In this document: positions 21,643 through 33,340 of the stretch, piece after piece
Numbering within the stretch: position 1 is the first letter of the stretch
Layout of the letters: each line of letters starts with the position of its first letter
NCBI GenBank assembly: GCA_963082875.1
Contig: OY720098.1
Span: 18,662,001-18,726,000, forward strand
Source of the DNA: Corella eumyota
Taxonomy: Eukaryota; Chordata; Ascidiacea; Phlebobranchia; Corellidae
Direction of reading: 5' to 3'
Length of the DNA stretch: 64,000 bases
Program-made: the position numbers and the translations under genes
Notes under the pieces: generated by a model
Told to the model about the DNA's origin: nothing
The model's database searches: none
The model's input: only the letters and a program-made list of their open reading frames with translations

Positions 21643-24600
21643 ATGTCAAAATTATTTTTCTTTCTGTTTTGGGGATTAACTGTAAAGACTTTGTCCGCTT
21701 TTAATATAGCAACCGATTCTGCAGGGGCAAAGATTTTAAATATCTCCGAAAATTCATCTTATAATCGGTCAAGTTTGGCAGGATATCAATTTTTTGCATC
21801 ATCAATAGCTGGTTCTTTAAGGTAATGGTATAGTATTCTTTATTTTTTTGTATATATCTTTATCCTCGATGTGGGAGAGTCGATTTCACAAACTAAACAT
21901 AGAGTAACATCATTCACCCCGACCCAATCTCGAGTTGCCTGTGGTAGTTTGGGATATTATAGATTATAACTGATCGATGATTAAGCTGTCAATTAAGTGC
22001 TGGCTCAACAGAAGTTTGTACCCTTTATAACGCCTTACTTAAGGACGCTACAGCATGAGATCTCTGGGGATCAAACCCAGGACCTTGTGTATGGTAGAAG
22101 AGTGTTCTGACCACTACACCAAGCTATTTAAATTGACCTGACAAGAGTAACTTATTGCAGATCTGTGTTATTACTTATTAGCTACATTTACAAAATTAAC
22201 ACACACTTAGATTGACTTTTATATAACAGTTCTTTAACGTTTTATAAAAATATGCGTTTTTTAAGTATATTTTGTTTATAGTTTAGTTGCTGGAGCACCT
22301 AAATACAAAAGTGGCGAAGGTAGAGTTCTACAATGTTCTGTTGATAATATTGTTAGTACTCCTGGTAAGTTTTGTTTAATTTTATTGGTTTAAAAATATA
22401 GTAAACTTTGTGTTTAAAGAAATTGCAAGGGCATAAGCCCGGCAAAATTTAACTGGCAAAGGCAAATGAAACAGGCGAACGCAAAATTTTTAAAAACGCC
22501 TTCAGTAATTAGCGCTTTTTCGAAACAGTTCGCATTCCTTAGTTTTTGTCAAAGCAGTTTAACATTTCTGTTTAGCAAGTTATATGGTAGAATTTGCGCT
22601 GATAATAACGTTATTTTACTAATTTGTTGAAGGAAAATGTATTAATATTAACGTGTAGCATAGGCCTATAGAAATTTAAGTTTTTGTTATTAAGATTAAG
22701 ATATATAAAATAAAAAAGAAACCTATAAATGATTATGGATAATTTAAAGTGCATTTCCATTAACTTGCTATTTGTTTTTTGTATAGAGACAGACTGTAGT
22801 ATTGCATATGATTCCAATAGTTTTATACCAGGAAAATATCAACGAATAACTGAAGTCGATGCGTTTGGATTGACTGTTATTCAAACTAGCGAAACAAACT
22901 CATATTTAGTAAGTAGAACCTTTGGTTTTATTTTATTCTAAATTTTTTTTTGTATTTCTTTATTTCTTTATTTACTCTGACCAAGCCCGAGTTGCCTTTA
23001 GCAGTTTCGTATATTATAGATATTAAATGGTAATTATGCTGTTGGTGGCTCAGAATGAGTTCATACCGTTTATAGCGCCTTACTTAAGGGCGCTACAGCA
23101 TGAGAGTAGTGGGGATTGAACACAGGACCTCATTTGTGATGTAGATAAATAGTATTTGCTTCAAAACGAAGTTTTGAAATTATTTAAATTTTTGCGGAAC
23201 AATTTCTTTGGTGCTTTAATATACTAATACGCTTATGGTGGTACTACAGTAAAATTTTACCTACTAGAATAGAATACTTAAATATAGATCTTATAATGAT
23301 AATAATATTGGACCACATAGGCGTGTGCTCCGGGAAGGCTGAAATATTGTGGGAGAAGTATTCAGCAAATGCCAGGAGCTTGTTACAGCAACAATATTGA
23401 ACCAAACGAAAATTATGGAGATCTTGAATTGGTATCATGGGATGAAGTTGGTAAAAAAATTTGCTCTTTAAATTTTATTCAATTTAATTATTAAGTTTAA
23501 CTAGTGTATCCTTCATTGTTTATATTATAGTAAAAATATTTTTTTTTGTATACACCTTTATCCTCGATGTGGGAAAGTCGAATGCGCGACTTAAACAGAG
23601 TAACATCAGTTACTTCGACTCAATCTTGAGTTGCCTTTGACAGTTTGGGATATTATATAATAGATTATAATTGCCCCATAATTATTCTGCTGATTGAGTG
23701 CTGGCTTAGCAGGAGTGTATACCGTTTATAGCGCCTTACTCAAGGGCGCTACAGCAAGAGATCAGTGGGGATTGAACCCACGACCTCATGGTGGTGTAGC
23801 AAGTGTTCTTACTACACCACGCCGCCGGCTATGATAAAAGTCATAGCAAAAAATTTAGTTTAATTTACAATATATTTTTTATCAGATGTTTTACTAGTAT
23901 GGATTCAGTTTTTATATGTTTTATTTACAGTTTGTTTTACTACATTTTTGGATCTCGTATTTTTGGTGGATTCTTCTAAATCAATTAACAGCACGGATTT
24001 TGATGAAATTAAAAATGTTCTGATCAACGTTTCTGATGTGTTTCAAGATAGTATTGGTGGCTCAACACAACTTGGTGTTGTGTTATATGGAGAGGGAGAA
24101 GAAAATTTAATGTAAGTGTTATGAATAATGGGTAAAAAAAATGTTTGAAGATAATATTTATGTTGCCTTTTTTTATATATCTTTATTCTTGATGTGGGAA
24201 AATCGAATGCGCGACTTAAACATAGAGTAACATCAGTTACTACGACCCAGTCTCAAGTTGCCTGTGGCAGTTTGAGACATTATAGATTATAATTGACCGA
24301 TAATTTTGCTGCTGATTAGGTGCTGGCTCAGCAGAAGTTCGTACCGTTTATAGCGCCTTACTCAAGGGCGCTACAGCATGAGATCAGTGGGGATTGAACC
24401 CACGACCTCATGTGTGGTGTAGCAAGTGTTCTTACCACTTCACCAAGCTGCCGGTGGTTGTTAAGAAAAATATTACATTTATGTTCAAAATTTTACAGAA
24501 ACATTTCTTTGTTTTAATTTCTATATTCTTAGTCTTCTTTTGCAATTTAGTTTTTTTTATTTAAACTTGTATAAAAAAGCATATAAACATAGAATTTTTT

Positions 24601-27600
24601 ATTATTATAAATATATTTATTTGTTTAGGGTTGAGACTCCTTTCACATCAGAGTTTTACAGAATACCCACAAATTTAGGAGAATGTAGTGATGTATCTTG
24701 CTTTAAGATGAAAATAGAAAATGAAATGACCCATGCATTGTTTGATAACACTTACACTGCACAGGCAATTAAAAATGTTGTTTTGGTAAGTGTTTTTTTT
24801 TTGGCAATTTATAAGAGATTGATAAGGGTAAATACTACCAATACTTCAACCGTTTTACAATAAAGCTAACAAATCCGGCAGCGTGGTGTAGTGGTAAAAA
24901 CACTTGCTACACTCTCATGGGGTCGTGGGTTTAATCCACACTGCTCTCATGCTGTAGCGCCCTTAAGTAAGGCGCTATAAATGGTATAAACTCCTACTGA
25001 GCCAGCACTTAATCAGCAGCATAAATACCGGGCAATTATAATATCTAATATCCCAAACTGCCACAAGCAACTCGAGACTGGGTCGGAGTAACTGATGTTA
25101 CTCTATGTTTAGGTCGCGCTTTTGACCTTCCCACATCGAGGATAAAGATATATACAAAAATAAATAGGCATATGTTAACGTTTAGAATGTGTTTTCTAAC
25201 TCGAGTAATGCGGAAAAATCAAATAAAGTATTGGTTCTTATTACTGATGGAGTAGCTTCTGATAGTTCAAATTTGCAAAACAGGTAACTCTTGCCAGGAT
25301 TCGCGTTTTTTTATTAACTTTCTTTACTAACTTTGTAAAATTGTGTGATCATTCTTCAATCAATTGTTATTTAGCTTCAGTTAAAACAGTTACAATCTTA
25401 CATATGATTACTATGTAAAATTGGTAATAAATTTCACAAAGATTTTATCACAATTATTTTTGTGTTATTTTAAGCTTTGAATTAACAGAAGAAAACAATG
25501 TAACCGTGTATGCCATTGGTGTTGGTAGTAAAGTAAATTTGAATCAATTATACACAAGTGCAAACGGTAATACTGGTACTGATAGAGTCCTGAAGCTTGA
25601 TAACTACAATCAACTTTCGAGAGAATTGACAGAGCTGGCAAAAATTATATCCAATGTTCAAAGTGAAGGTAAATACCTAAAAAAAAGTGTAATGCATTTA
25701 AAAGTTAAAAGTAATAAAGAGTAAAAATTTTTGTCTAATCTTTTATTTTACTATTGTATTATAGTTTAATAATAACATTCTTATATATATATAAAACAAG
25801 TCACCTACATTAATTTGGTTTGTCTTACGAAATTTATTATTTTAGGTCAATCTTCTGGAGTAGCAACGTCGTCTTATGAAAATGCCTTGATGGGATTCAG
25901 TGCCCACTATCAGCCTAAGGTTGGTTAGTTTTTAAAATTTATTTTGGTGCAATATGTTGTCACCTATTTTATTCTAGGTTTAAAGCCTAATTTAAAATAA
26001 CAATATTTTTAAATAGAATAAAAATACACAGTATATATCAGTACCTTAATCTAACATATAAAAATCTTTGTAAAAGTATCCACGTACATTTAAGTTACTA
26101 GTATTAAAGATAACTGGTATGTTAAGGTGTACACACTTGACTACGTTAACTTATAACAACAATCTATAATTGTAACACCATGTTTTTGTAAATTTAAAAC
26201 AAACTCTTGTGTTTAAACACAGACTAATGATGTTTTTATTGGAGCTGTTGGTGCATTTGAAGGAACAGGTTCAGTTGTAAAAATGGTGAATGGAAGTATT
26301 GGTTATTTACCTGAATTTTCACAACTACAGATAGCGCTGCCTGGAAAATCATTAGACTCCTATTTAGGTAAATAAATATTTGTTTTGAATTGTAATGTTG
26401 GCTTTTACCCAACAAGGTTTAGGGATTGATTTGTACTTCTTTAAGGTCATGATAACGTTGTCATCGGTAGTATACTAGTTAACTAATATTAAATAATAAA
26501 AATATATACTTTGGTATGTTTTTTGTTTTATAAACTTTATAAAATTACTTTATAAACTTATAAAAATAAGCACGTTTTATTAGGCTATGTTATATCGAGT
26601 GGTTATTATGATGGAAATGATATACTACTTGTGGCTGCTGGCGCTCCAAGACACGAACTTTACGGAGCAGTAAGTATTTCAACTTTATCTTTTTTGTTTA
26701 CTTTTCAGTCTAAAGATCTGTTAATACTACTTAACTTTTTAACCGTTTTTTGTTTGGTTTAGTAGAAGCAAATATTGTTTCTAACTTATCTAAGAAAGCC
26801 GAGGAATAAAAACTTACAAAACTTTAATCTACAAAAAACTTTAATCTCAATTTGATGTTTAACAACGTAGTATAATTATTATTTTAAATAAATTAAGTGT
26901 TTTATTGAATTAGGTTTTAATCTATCAACCTACGAACTTCTCTAACCTCTCAGACCCCCAACTTATTAAAGCAACAAATTGCTTGACTTGTGAATCAAAT
27001 AACAAACAAGTCGGTAGTTATTTTGGCGGGAGTTTGCTCTCTACAGACATCAACGGCGATGGAAAAGACGATTTATTAGTTGGAGCACCGCTGTGGGTCG
27101 GAGATAATTATGATGAAGGACGGGTTTATGTTTATCTTTCGCAAGCAAGCAACTCTGTGCAAACTTGGGTAAGTTTTGATTTTTTTTGATACGAGGCTAT
27201 AAACGCTATAAACGGTATAAACTTTTGCTAAGCCAACACTTTATTAGCAGCTTATAACTTATAATATCACAAACTGCCAAAGGCAACTCAAGACTGGGTC
27301 AGAGTAACGGTTGTTACTCTATATGTTTAGGTCGTGAAGTCAAACGTTCCCACGCCGAGGATAAAAAATAAAAAAAAACAATCTTTAAAGTTACTTAATC
27401 GTATGTCGCTATTGGTATGCGTTTTTGAAATTTCTAATTTTTCACGACACAAATATTGTCATCACATCAATAATATACCAACTTAATAAATTGTTCTATA
27501 AAAAGGCTGTGAAGTTAGAGCTGATAATAAACTATATTTGTTTACAAATATTTAATTCTTTGTTTTTTTTCTATATAGACAACTACAACTTACCAACCAA

Positions 27601-30600
27601 TTATATTAACTGGTGATAGATCAGAAGGTGGAAGGTTTGGTATGGCAATCTCATCAGCGGGTGACATAAACAATGATGGTTACAATGATGTTATAATCAG
27701 TGCACCATCTGCTGATAACAATAAGGGAGTTATCTTTTTTTACCACGGAGGTGTGGATGGAACTATGACAAATTTTGCACAGGTTTTTAGAAATTTTTTT
27801 TACAAAAACAATTTTTTTTTTCGAATTTTAAAATAAAAAAAAAACTTTAGGTTAAATCTAAAAAAAATTTTGGAAGATCATAATGCTTACCAATTGAATA
27901 ATTTATTTAAAAATATATTTATTTTTTTCGCTACATTTATTAGGTTTCACTTTTTAATTTTTAACTTTTTTAATAGAAAATATCAGCATCAACGTTGGGA
28001 TCTACTTTGCAGTATTTTGGTTTATCTGTTCAAGGAAATATTGACGTAGATAGTAACAATATTCCTGATCTGTTGGTGTCCTCAGCATTTACTGATGCTA
28101 TTGTAGTATTAAGGTTTGTGGTATTTAAAAAAAACAACTTTTAAAATAAAAATAATGTTTTTAAAAATTTAATAAATGTTTAGTACTTGAAATGTTAACT
28201 GACGATATATAAAAAAAATAATATTGTTAATATTTTTTGTAGGTCTCGACCAGTCGTTGATTTTAGTGGCTCTCTATCTTTTAGTCCAACTGACGTAAAC
28301 ATCATTGAATGTTTTAATAGCAACGATTTCGATTGTTTGATAGTGAAAGCTTGTTTAACTCCGACTGGGAAATCTATTGAAAATACACTAGGTGGATACT
28401 TATTTGAAAATTTTTGTTATATATTTTTTTAAATAGCTAAAGATATATTATAAGAACATTGACATGTTAATCTTTTTACAAACACTTGGTATTTTTTAAG
28501 TTATATTAAAAATTTTTATTTTTTAGCATTGATTTTATTTTTTGTTTTTGTTTTAGTTGTAAAGTTTAATATTTCGGTTGACCCCGTGTTGAAAAGAATT
28601 CAGTTTCAAAGACATGGAAATAGTTCGCTCAATCAAATCAAAAGTGGGTTTGTTAAATTAACAAAGAATAGGGAAACTTGTTGGAATTATACTTTGTACG
28701 TCAGGGTAAGCTATTATACATATTTTTATATATTAGATTAATTTATAACATCAATTAATAACAAATAAAAATTTTTTTAATAAGGGTTTTTTTTTTTTTT
28801 TTTTTGTATATATCTTCATCTTTGATGTGGGAAAGTCGAATGCGCGACTTAAACATACGAGTAACATCAATTACCCCAAACCAGTCTCGAGTTGCTTGTG
28901 GCAGTTTGGTGTATATTATAGATTATAATTGCCCGGTAATTATGCTGCTGATTAAGTGAGGGCTCAGCAGGAGTTTATACCGTTTATAACGTCTTACTCA
29001 AAGGCGCTACAGCATGAGATCACTAGGATTCAAACCCAGGACCTTGTGTGTGATAGGCAAGTGTTCCGACCACTACACCACGCTGCTGGTTAATGGTTTT
29101 GCTGGTTAAAGGTTAATGGTTTTTAAACCATTGTTAATAGTGTTATTTTAATTAAATGCACAAGTGTATAAACTTATATGTTTTAAAACCAAATATTATG
29201 TTTTTACAGCCAAATAACTTAATTGATTATGACTCAAATATTACTGGAGTGATGTTATTTGAATTATACCACGAAAAAGATTCTGATCTACTTACATCTA
29301 TTACAAATATGTAAGGCCAATGTTTTAAATTAATTTATTAATTTCAACAACAAAGACTTAGTGTTAATTTTAATTATTTTATAAATTTTTAGAAACGCAA
29401 AAACTCAATTTACTTCCATCTCAAAATTTAATCGAAGTTGTGCTAATCATGAATGCTTACCTAATTTACAAATATCTGCAAATGTTTTGCTACCAAATCT
29501 TACAATTACAACGTAAGTATTTAAATACTATTTAAAAAAATTATACCACTGAAAAGATTTCCTTTTTATATTAAATCTATATAATTTAGCATTTTATCAA
29601 TAAAATAAGGTTTTTACATTCTGGTACTTTTGTGCCATTACTTGTAACGTTTTTATATTGTTGATCTTGTTTTATCTAGTTAATTAATCATTTTACTGCT
29701 GTTTTTAAATTCTTTTTGTGTTGTAAATACATCACTGCGAGGTCGTGGGTTTAATCCCCACTGCTCTTATGCTGTAGCGCCTTTTAGTAAGGTGCTATAA
29801 ACGGTATAAACTCCTTCTAAGCCAGCACTTAATAGACAACATAATTACTGGGTAAATATAGTCTCTATAATAACCCAAACTGCGACAGACAACTCGAGAC
29901 TGGGTCGGAGTAACTGATGTTACTCTATGCAACATTAGTTAGTATGCAAGTTATTAAATGCTTAGATTTTTTATACCAAAAGTCTTTAAATCTTGTTGTA
30001 CCAAACAATCTTTTTCAGAACAACACTTGAAAACAACATCAGTAAAACAGTTGAAACAGATCTAAGTGCGAATAAAACAATATTGGTAATATCTTCTGAA
30101 ACAATTCACCAACCTCTGCTCTTTAAAGTTAATCTAACTAACGATGGAGAAAACTCATTTGGCACAGAAGTTTCTATTTTATTTTCCGCCCAACTTAATT
30201 ATTTAAAGGTAAATTATTGGAATTTAAAAACAATATTTATATATAGAGAGAGAAAAATACAAAAATGTTAATCTTAAATGCATTTCTAAGACTGGTAATA
30301 TAATAATTATATAAGGGTAGAAGACTGAGTAAAAAATTAAGAAGCATCTTTTTGGAATTTGCAAGTAATTTTAAAAGGGGTGCTTTTTACTACACACCAC
30401 TATATTTACTTGTTTTTCTAGGTTAGCTCTGTCAGTAGTTCCAACTCATTATTTCCAAATTGTATTAGAGACGATCGAAATGATATTATCAATGGAAGCA
30501 TGAATACAAAACATTTAGTATACCAATATAACACTAACTTTGGAAGTATTATGCCACAAAATACTTGGGTATGTTAAATTGTTTGTTAAACAAAATAATC

Positions 30601-33340
30601 GTTTTAGAATAATTGTCAAGGTCGTTTTAGAATAATTTAGAAATTTAAAATATTTTAAAAGCATTTAACAATTTTGTAAGTTTTGTTAAAGTTTAATCTA
30701 AATAATCTCTTTTTATATTATTTTTAAACATTTTAGTGTTATTTTGAAGTTGAATTTTCAGCAACCAGATTAAGAAAAAGTGGAACTTTAAACAGTTTAT
30801 ATTTTGGCGTGACATCTTCTTCTATGTAAGTTAAACTTTTCTTTTTATAATATTTCTAATAAGCTTACATTTTTAATATTTATTTGTTAATTTTGTATTA
30901 GGACAAGTACAAATACAGAAGCTGATGTTAGTAATTGGGAATATAACATTCCAGTAATCTACAGATCAGATTTGGAAGTTAAAAGGTATTTAATTAATTT
31001 TTTAGTCAACGTAGTTGATAAAAGTTATGTACTAATCTGAGCTACAGATTTTATGCAAGATAATATTTGTTATTGAACTTTTAAATGCATGTTAAATTTA
31101 AACTATTTTTATATTACATAGAAAAGGAATTGATGTTGTTACATACTTCAACTTCACGGATATAAATTTAGAAGCTGATTCGGTTTTTAAGATCGGAGAA
31201 AACGTACCTACTATAAATATAGAATATGAGGTTACTTAACAATTTCATTGTAAATTTGAATAATATGGTTACTAGTATTGGCTAATTAAAGTAACCTTAA
31301 ATACTAGGTTGTAAAGTCGGCCTTTTAATAAACAATACAAAAACATTAGGTCAATAAAAATATTAGTTTTTATATTTTTTAACTTTTAATTTTGTTTTAA
31401 ATTAAGATTAAAGGTCTTGGGTTTAGCAATATACCAAACATTGAATTCAATTTAAACTATCCAAGCAAATTAAATTTAAACACTCAAAGATTATTGTATC
31501 TGTATAATGTACAATGTATTTCCATTGAGGTAATTAATTAATACATCTATTTTTGATACTAATTTGTTAATTTAATTTGATCAATAAGTGTTTACCGTTA
31601 AATTTAATATACTACAGCAAAAATGTTTATATATGTATTTATATATGTTTATATATGTTTATATATGATATTTTCCTATACATTAGTTTCATAAAATTTA
31701 GGTTTAAAATGACGTAAAATATTTTTAAATAATTTTTTATTAAACCTAACAGGGAGGTGCAACTTGCAAATGTGATAAAAATAATGTGAACACTTTGAAA
31801 CTTTCAACTACAGCCATAAACCCAACTAGACCAATTATTAATGTTTATGCAAATCAAAATCCAATAACCAGAAATATTTTTGTAAGTTATATTTATTCTA
31901 TTTTACCAAAACTAGTTTATTATTTTTTAATGTAATAATTCATAAATTGTCTTTTCACAAACAAAAATAAAGTTTTTACCATATATTTTATTAGTATAAA
32001 TAATATGTATATAATACTTCTGTAAGGTTTTTAAAACTTAATTTTTTTATTTAGGATTGTTCTGAATTAGACCAACCATTTTTTTGCGAAACTTTGAGAT
32101 GTGAAATAAACAATCTTGGATCTTCTGATGTCATTCAATTCAGATCATTATTTCGACTCTGGTCTCAGGCTTTAAGATTTCAGGTACGAAATTATAATTT
32201 TTAGTATTACTTTTTAAAATATATTTAAAATTCTTGCGATGTCTTAAAAATATGGTCTGCCTAAGGTTATATATACATTACTGTTTAATTCATTCTATTC
32301 CACTACAGCATATTATAATTTATATATGCCCAATCATTCAATTAAATATCGACTCTGCTGGAGTTTATACCGTTTCTAGCGACTTACTCAAAGGGGCTAC
32401 AGCATGAGAACACTGGTGATCAAACACAGGACCTCGTGTAGTAAAACCAAGTGTTTCGACCACTACACCACGCCATATAATTTTAATATCTTGGTCTTAG
32501 TTTATATCTAATAAACTATATTAATATTTTCAATGCTAATTTTTTTACTTATTGACAGAATCAAACAAGTGTGGTTTTAAGAAGTGGATTGTCTGTTTCT
32601 ACTTTACAATCTCCACTTATTTATAACAAAGACGGATTAAATTCAACTTTATTCACATCAAGGGTAAACTATTTATTATGGCAACATATTTAAATTAAAT
32701 CCACACTGATCTCATGCTGTGGCGCCCTTGAGTAAGGTTCTATAAACGGTATGAACTAATCAGCAGTATAATTATCGTGCAATTATCATCTATAATATTC
32801 CAAACTGCCACAGGCAACTCGAGACTGGGTCGTAGTAACTAATGTTACTCTATGTTTAAGTCGCGCATTCGACCTTCCAACGTCAAGAATAAAAATATAT
32901 ATATAAAAAATTGCAAACTTTGTGTATTAATGTTGTATTTTTAGCTTGAATTTATTGAGTTGATTTTAATATTAATCGTGTTTTGAAGGTTGATGTTACC
33001 GCCAAGCTATATGAACCTCCTGTTATAATACCAACTGTGAATGCCTTGTTTATATTCATCTACGCTTCAACTGGCGGCATCTTATTTCTATTAGCCATCA
33101 TAGCGACAATGTACAAAGTAAGTTATAACTTGTTTAAGTTAACAGTTTAACAGTTAGCGTTTAAGATATGGTATACGCTTTTAAATGTTTACATTTTAAA
33201 TATAGGCTGGATTTTTTGGTCGCAGCAAGTACGCCATCTTGCGGATCGAAGCGGCCGAGGAAGCGAACCGGGTTGAAAGCGATGTTGATATTGTTGTTGG
33301 TACGATTAACATGAAACGTATTAGCGCTATGGAACTGTGA
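21643..33340 (+). CDS. Integrin alpha subunit with I domain (gene A), complete
   Basis: Adhesion receptor subunit that pairs with an integrin beta chain at the cell surface. Exons: 21643-21821, 22282-22364, 22787-22908, 23321-23450, 23931-24111, 24629-24785, 25186-25283, 25475-25668, 25846-25919, 26223-26367, 26584-26669, 26914-27168, 27579-27782, 27977-28113, 28243-28391, 28557-28705, 29210-29310, 29393-29512, 30019-30208, 30422-30568, 30737-30825, 30902-30985, 31122-31230, 31407-31529, 31753-31881, 32055-32183, 32559-32663, 32989-33117, 33206-33340; 1310 residues. It has a signal peptide, then the propeller. An I domain at about residues 176-380 has MIDAS residues DSSKS, TYTAQ and LITDG. 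Calcium loops are DINGDGKDD and DINNDGYND, and a third, DVDSNNIPD, is degenerate. Thigh and calf domains, a membrane segment (about 1238-1262) and a tail starting GFFGRSKY follow. It resembles ascidian alpha-Hr1-type complement-receptor integrins; its exact orthology is unknown. Confidence 0.95.
21843..22125 (-). repeat. SINE, near full length
   Basis: Starts TTGTATATATCTTTATCCTC and ends GACCACTACACCAAGC. In intron 1 of integrin gene A. Confidence 0.88.
22943..23146 (-). repeat. SINE, internally deleted
   Basis: Tail partly replaced by a CTTTATTT repeat; body from CCAAGCCCGAGTTGCC to GGGGATTGAACACAGGACC. In an intron of integrin gene A. Confidence 0.8.
23540..23828 (-). repeat. SINE, near full length
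   Basis: TTTGTATACACCTTTATCCT to CACGCCGCCGG. In the intron before the first I-domain exon of integrin gene A. Confidence 0.9.
24168..24454 (-). repeat. SINE, near full length
   Basis: TATATATCTTTATTCTTGATG to CACCAAGCTGCCGG. Between I-domain exons of integrin gene A. Confidence 0.9.
24875..25160 (+). repeat. SINE, near full length
   Basis: CCGGCAGCGTGGTGTAGTGG head to CACATCGAGGATAAAGATAT plus A-rich end. Ends about 25 bp before the I-domain exon at 25186. Confidence 0.9.
27195..27377 (+). repeat. SINE, head-truncated
   Basis: Starts in the body (GGTATAAACTTTTGCTAAGCC) and ends ACGCCGAGGATAAAAAATAA. In an intron of integrin gene A. Confidence 0.85.
28797..29090 (-). repeat. SINE, near full length
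   Basis: Poly-T, then TTGTATATATCTTCATCTTTG, ending CACCACGCTGCTGG. In the intron before exon 29210 of integrin gene A. Confidence 0.9.
29732..29930 (+). repeat. SINE, both ends missing
   Basis: From the B-box region (GGTCGTGGGTTTAATCCCC) to GATGTTACTCTATG, where the tail is cut off. Confidence 0.8.
32248..32474 (-). repeat. SINE, diverged, tail missing
   Basis: Recognisable from TATATGCCCAATCATTCAATT through GCGACTTACTCAAAGGGGC to CACTACACCACGCC. The left part is rearranged. Confidence 0.7.
32695..32912 (+). repeat. SINE, head-truncated
   Basis: AAATCCACACTGATCTCATGC to CAACGTCAAGAATAAAAATA. In the intron before the membrane-segment exon of integrin gene A. Confidence 0.85.
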
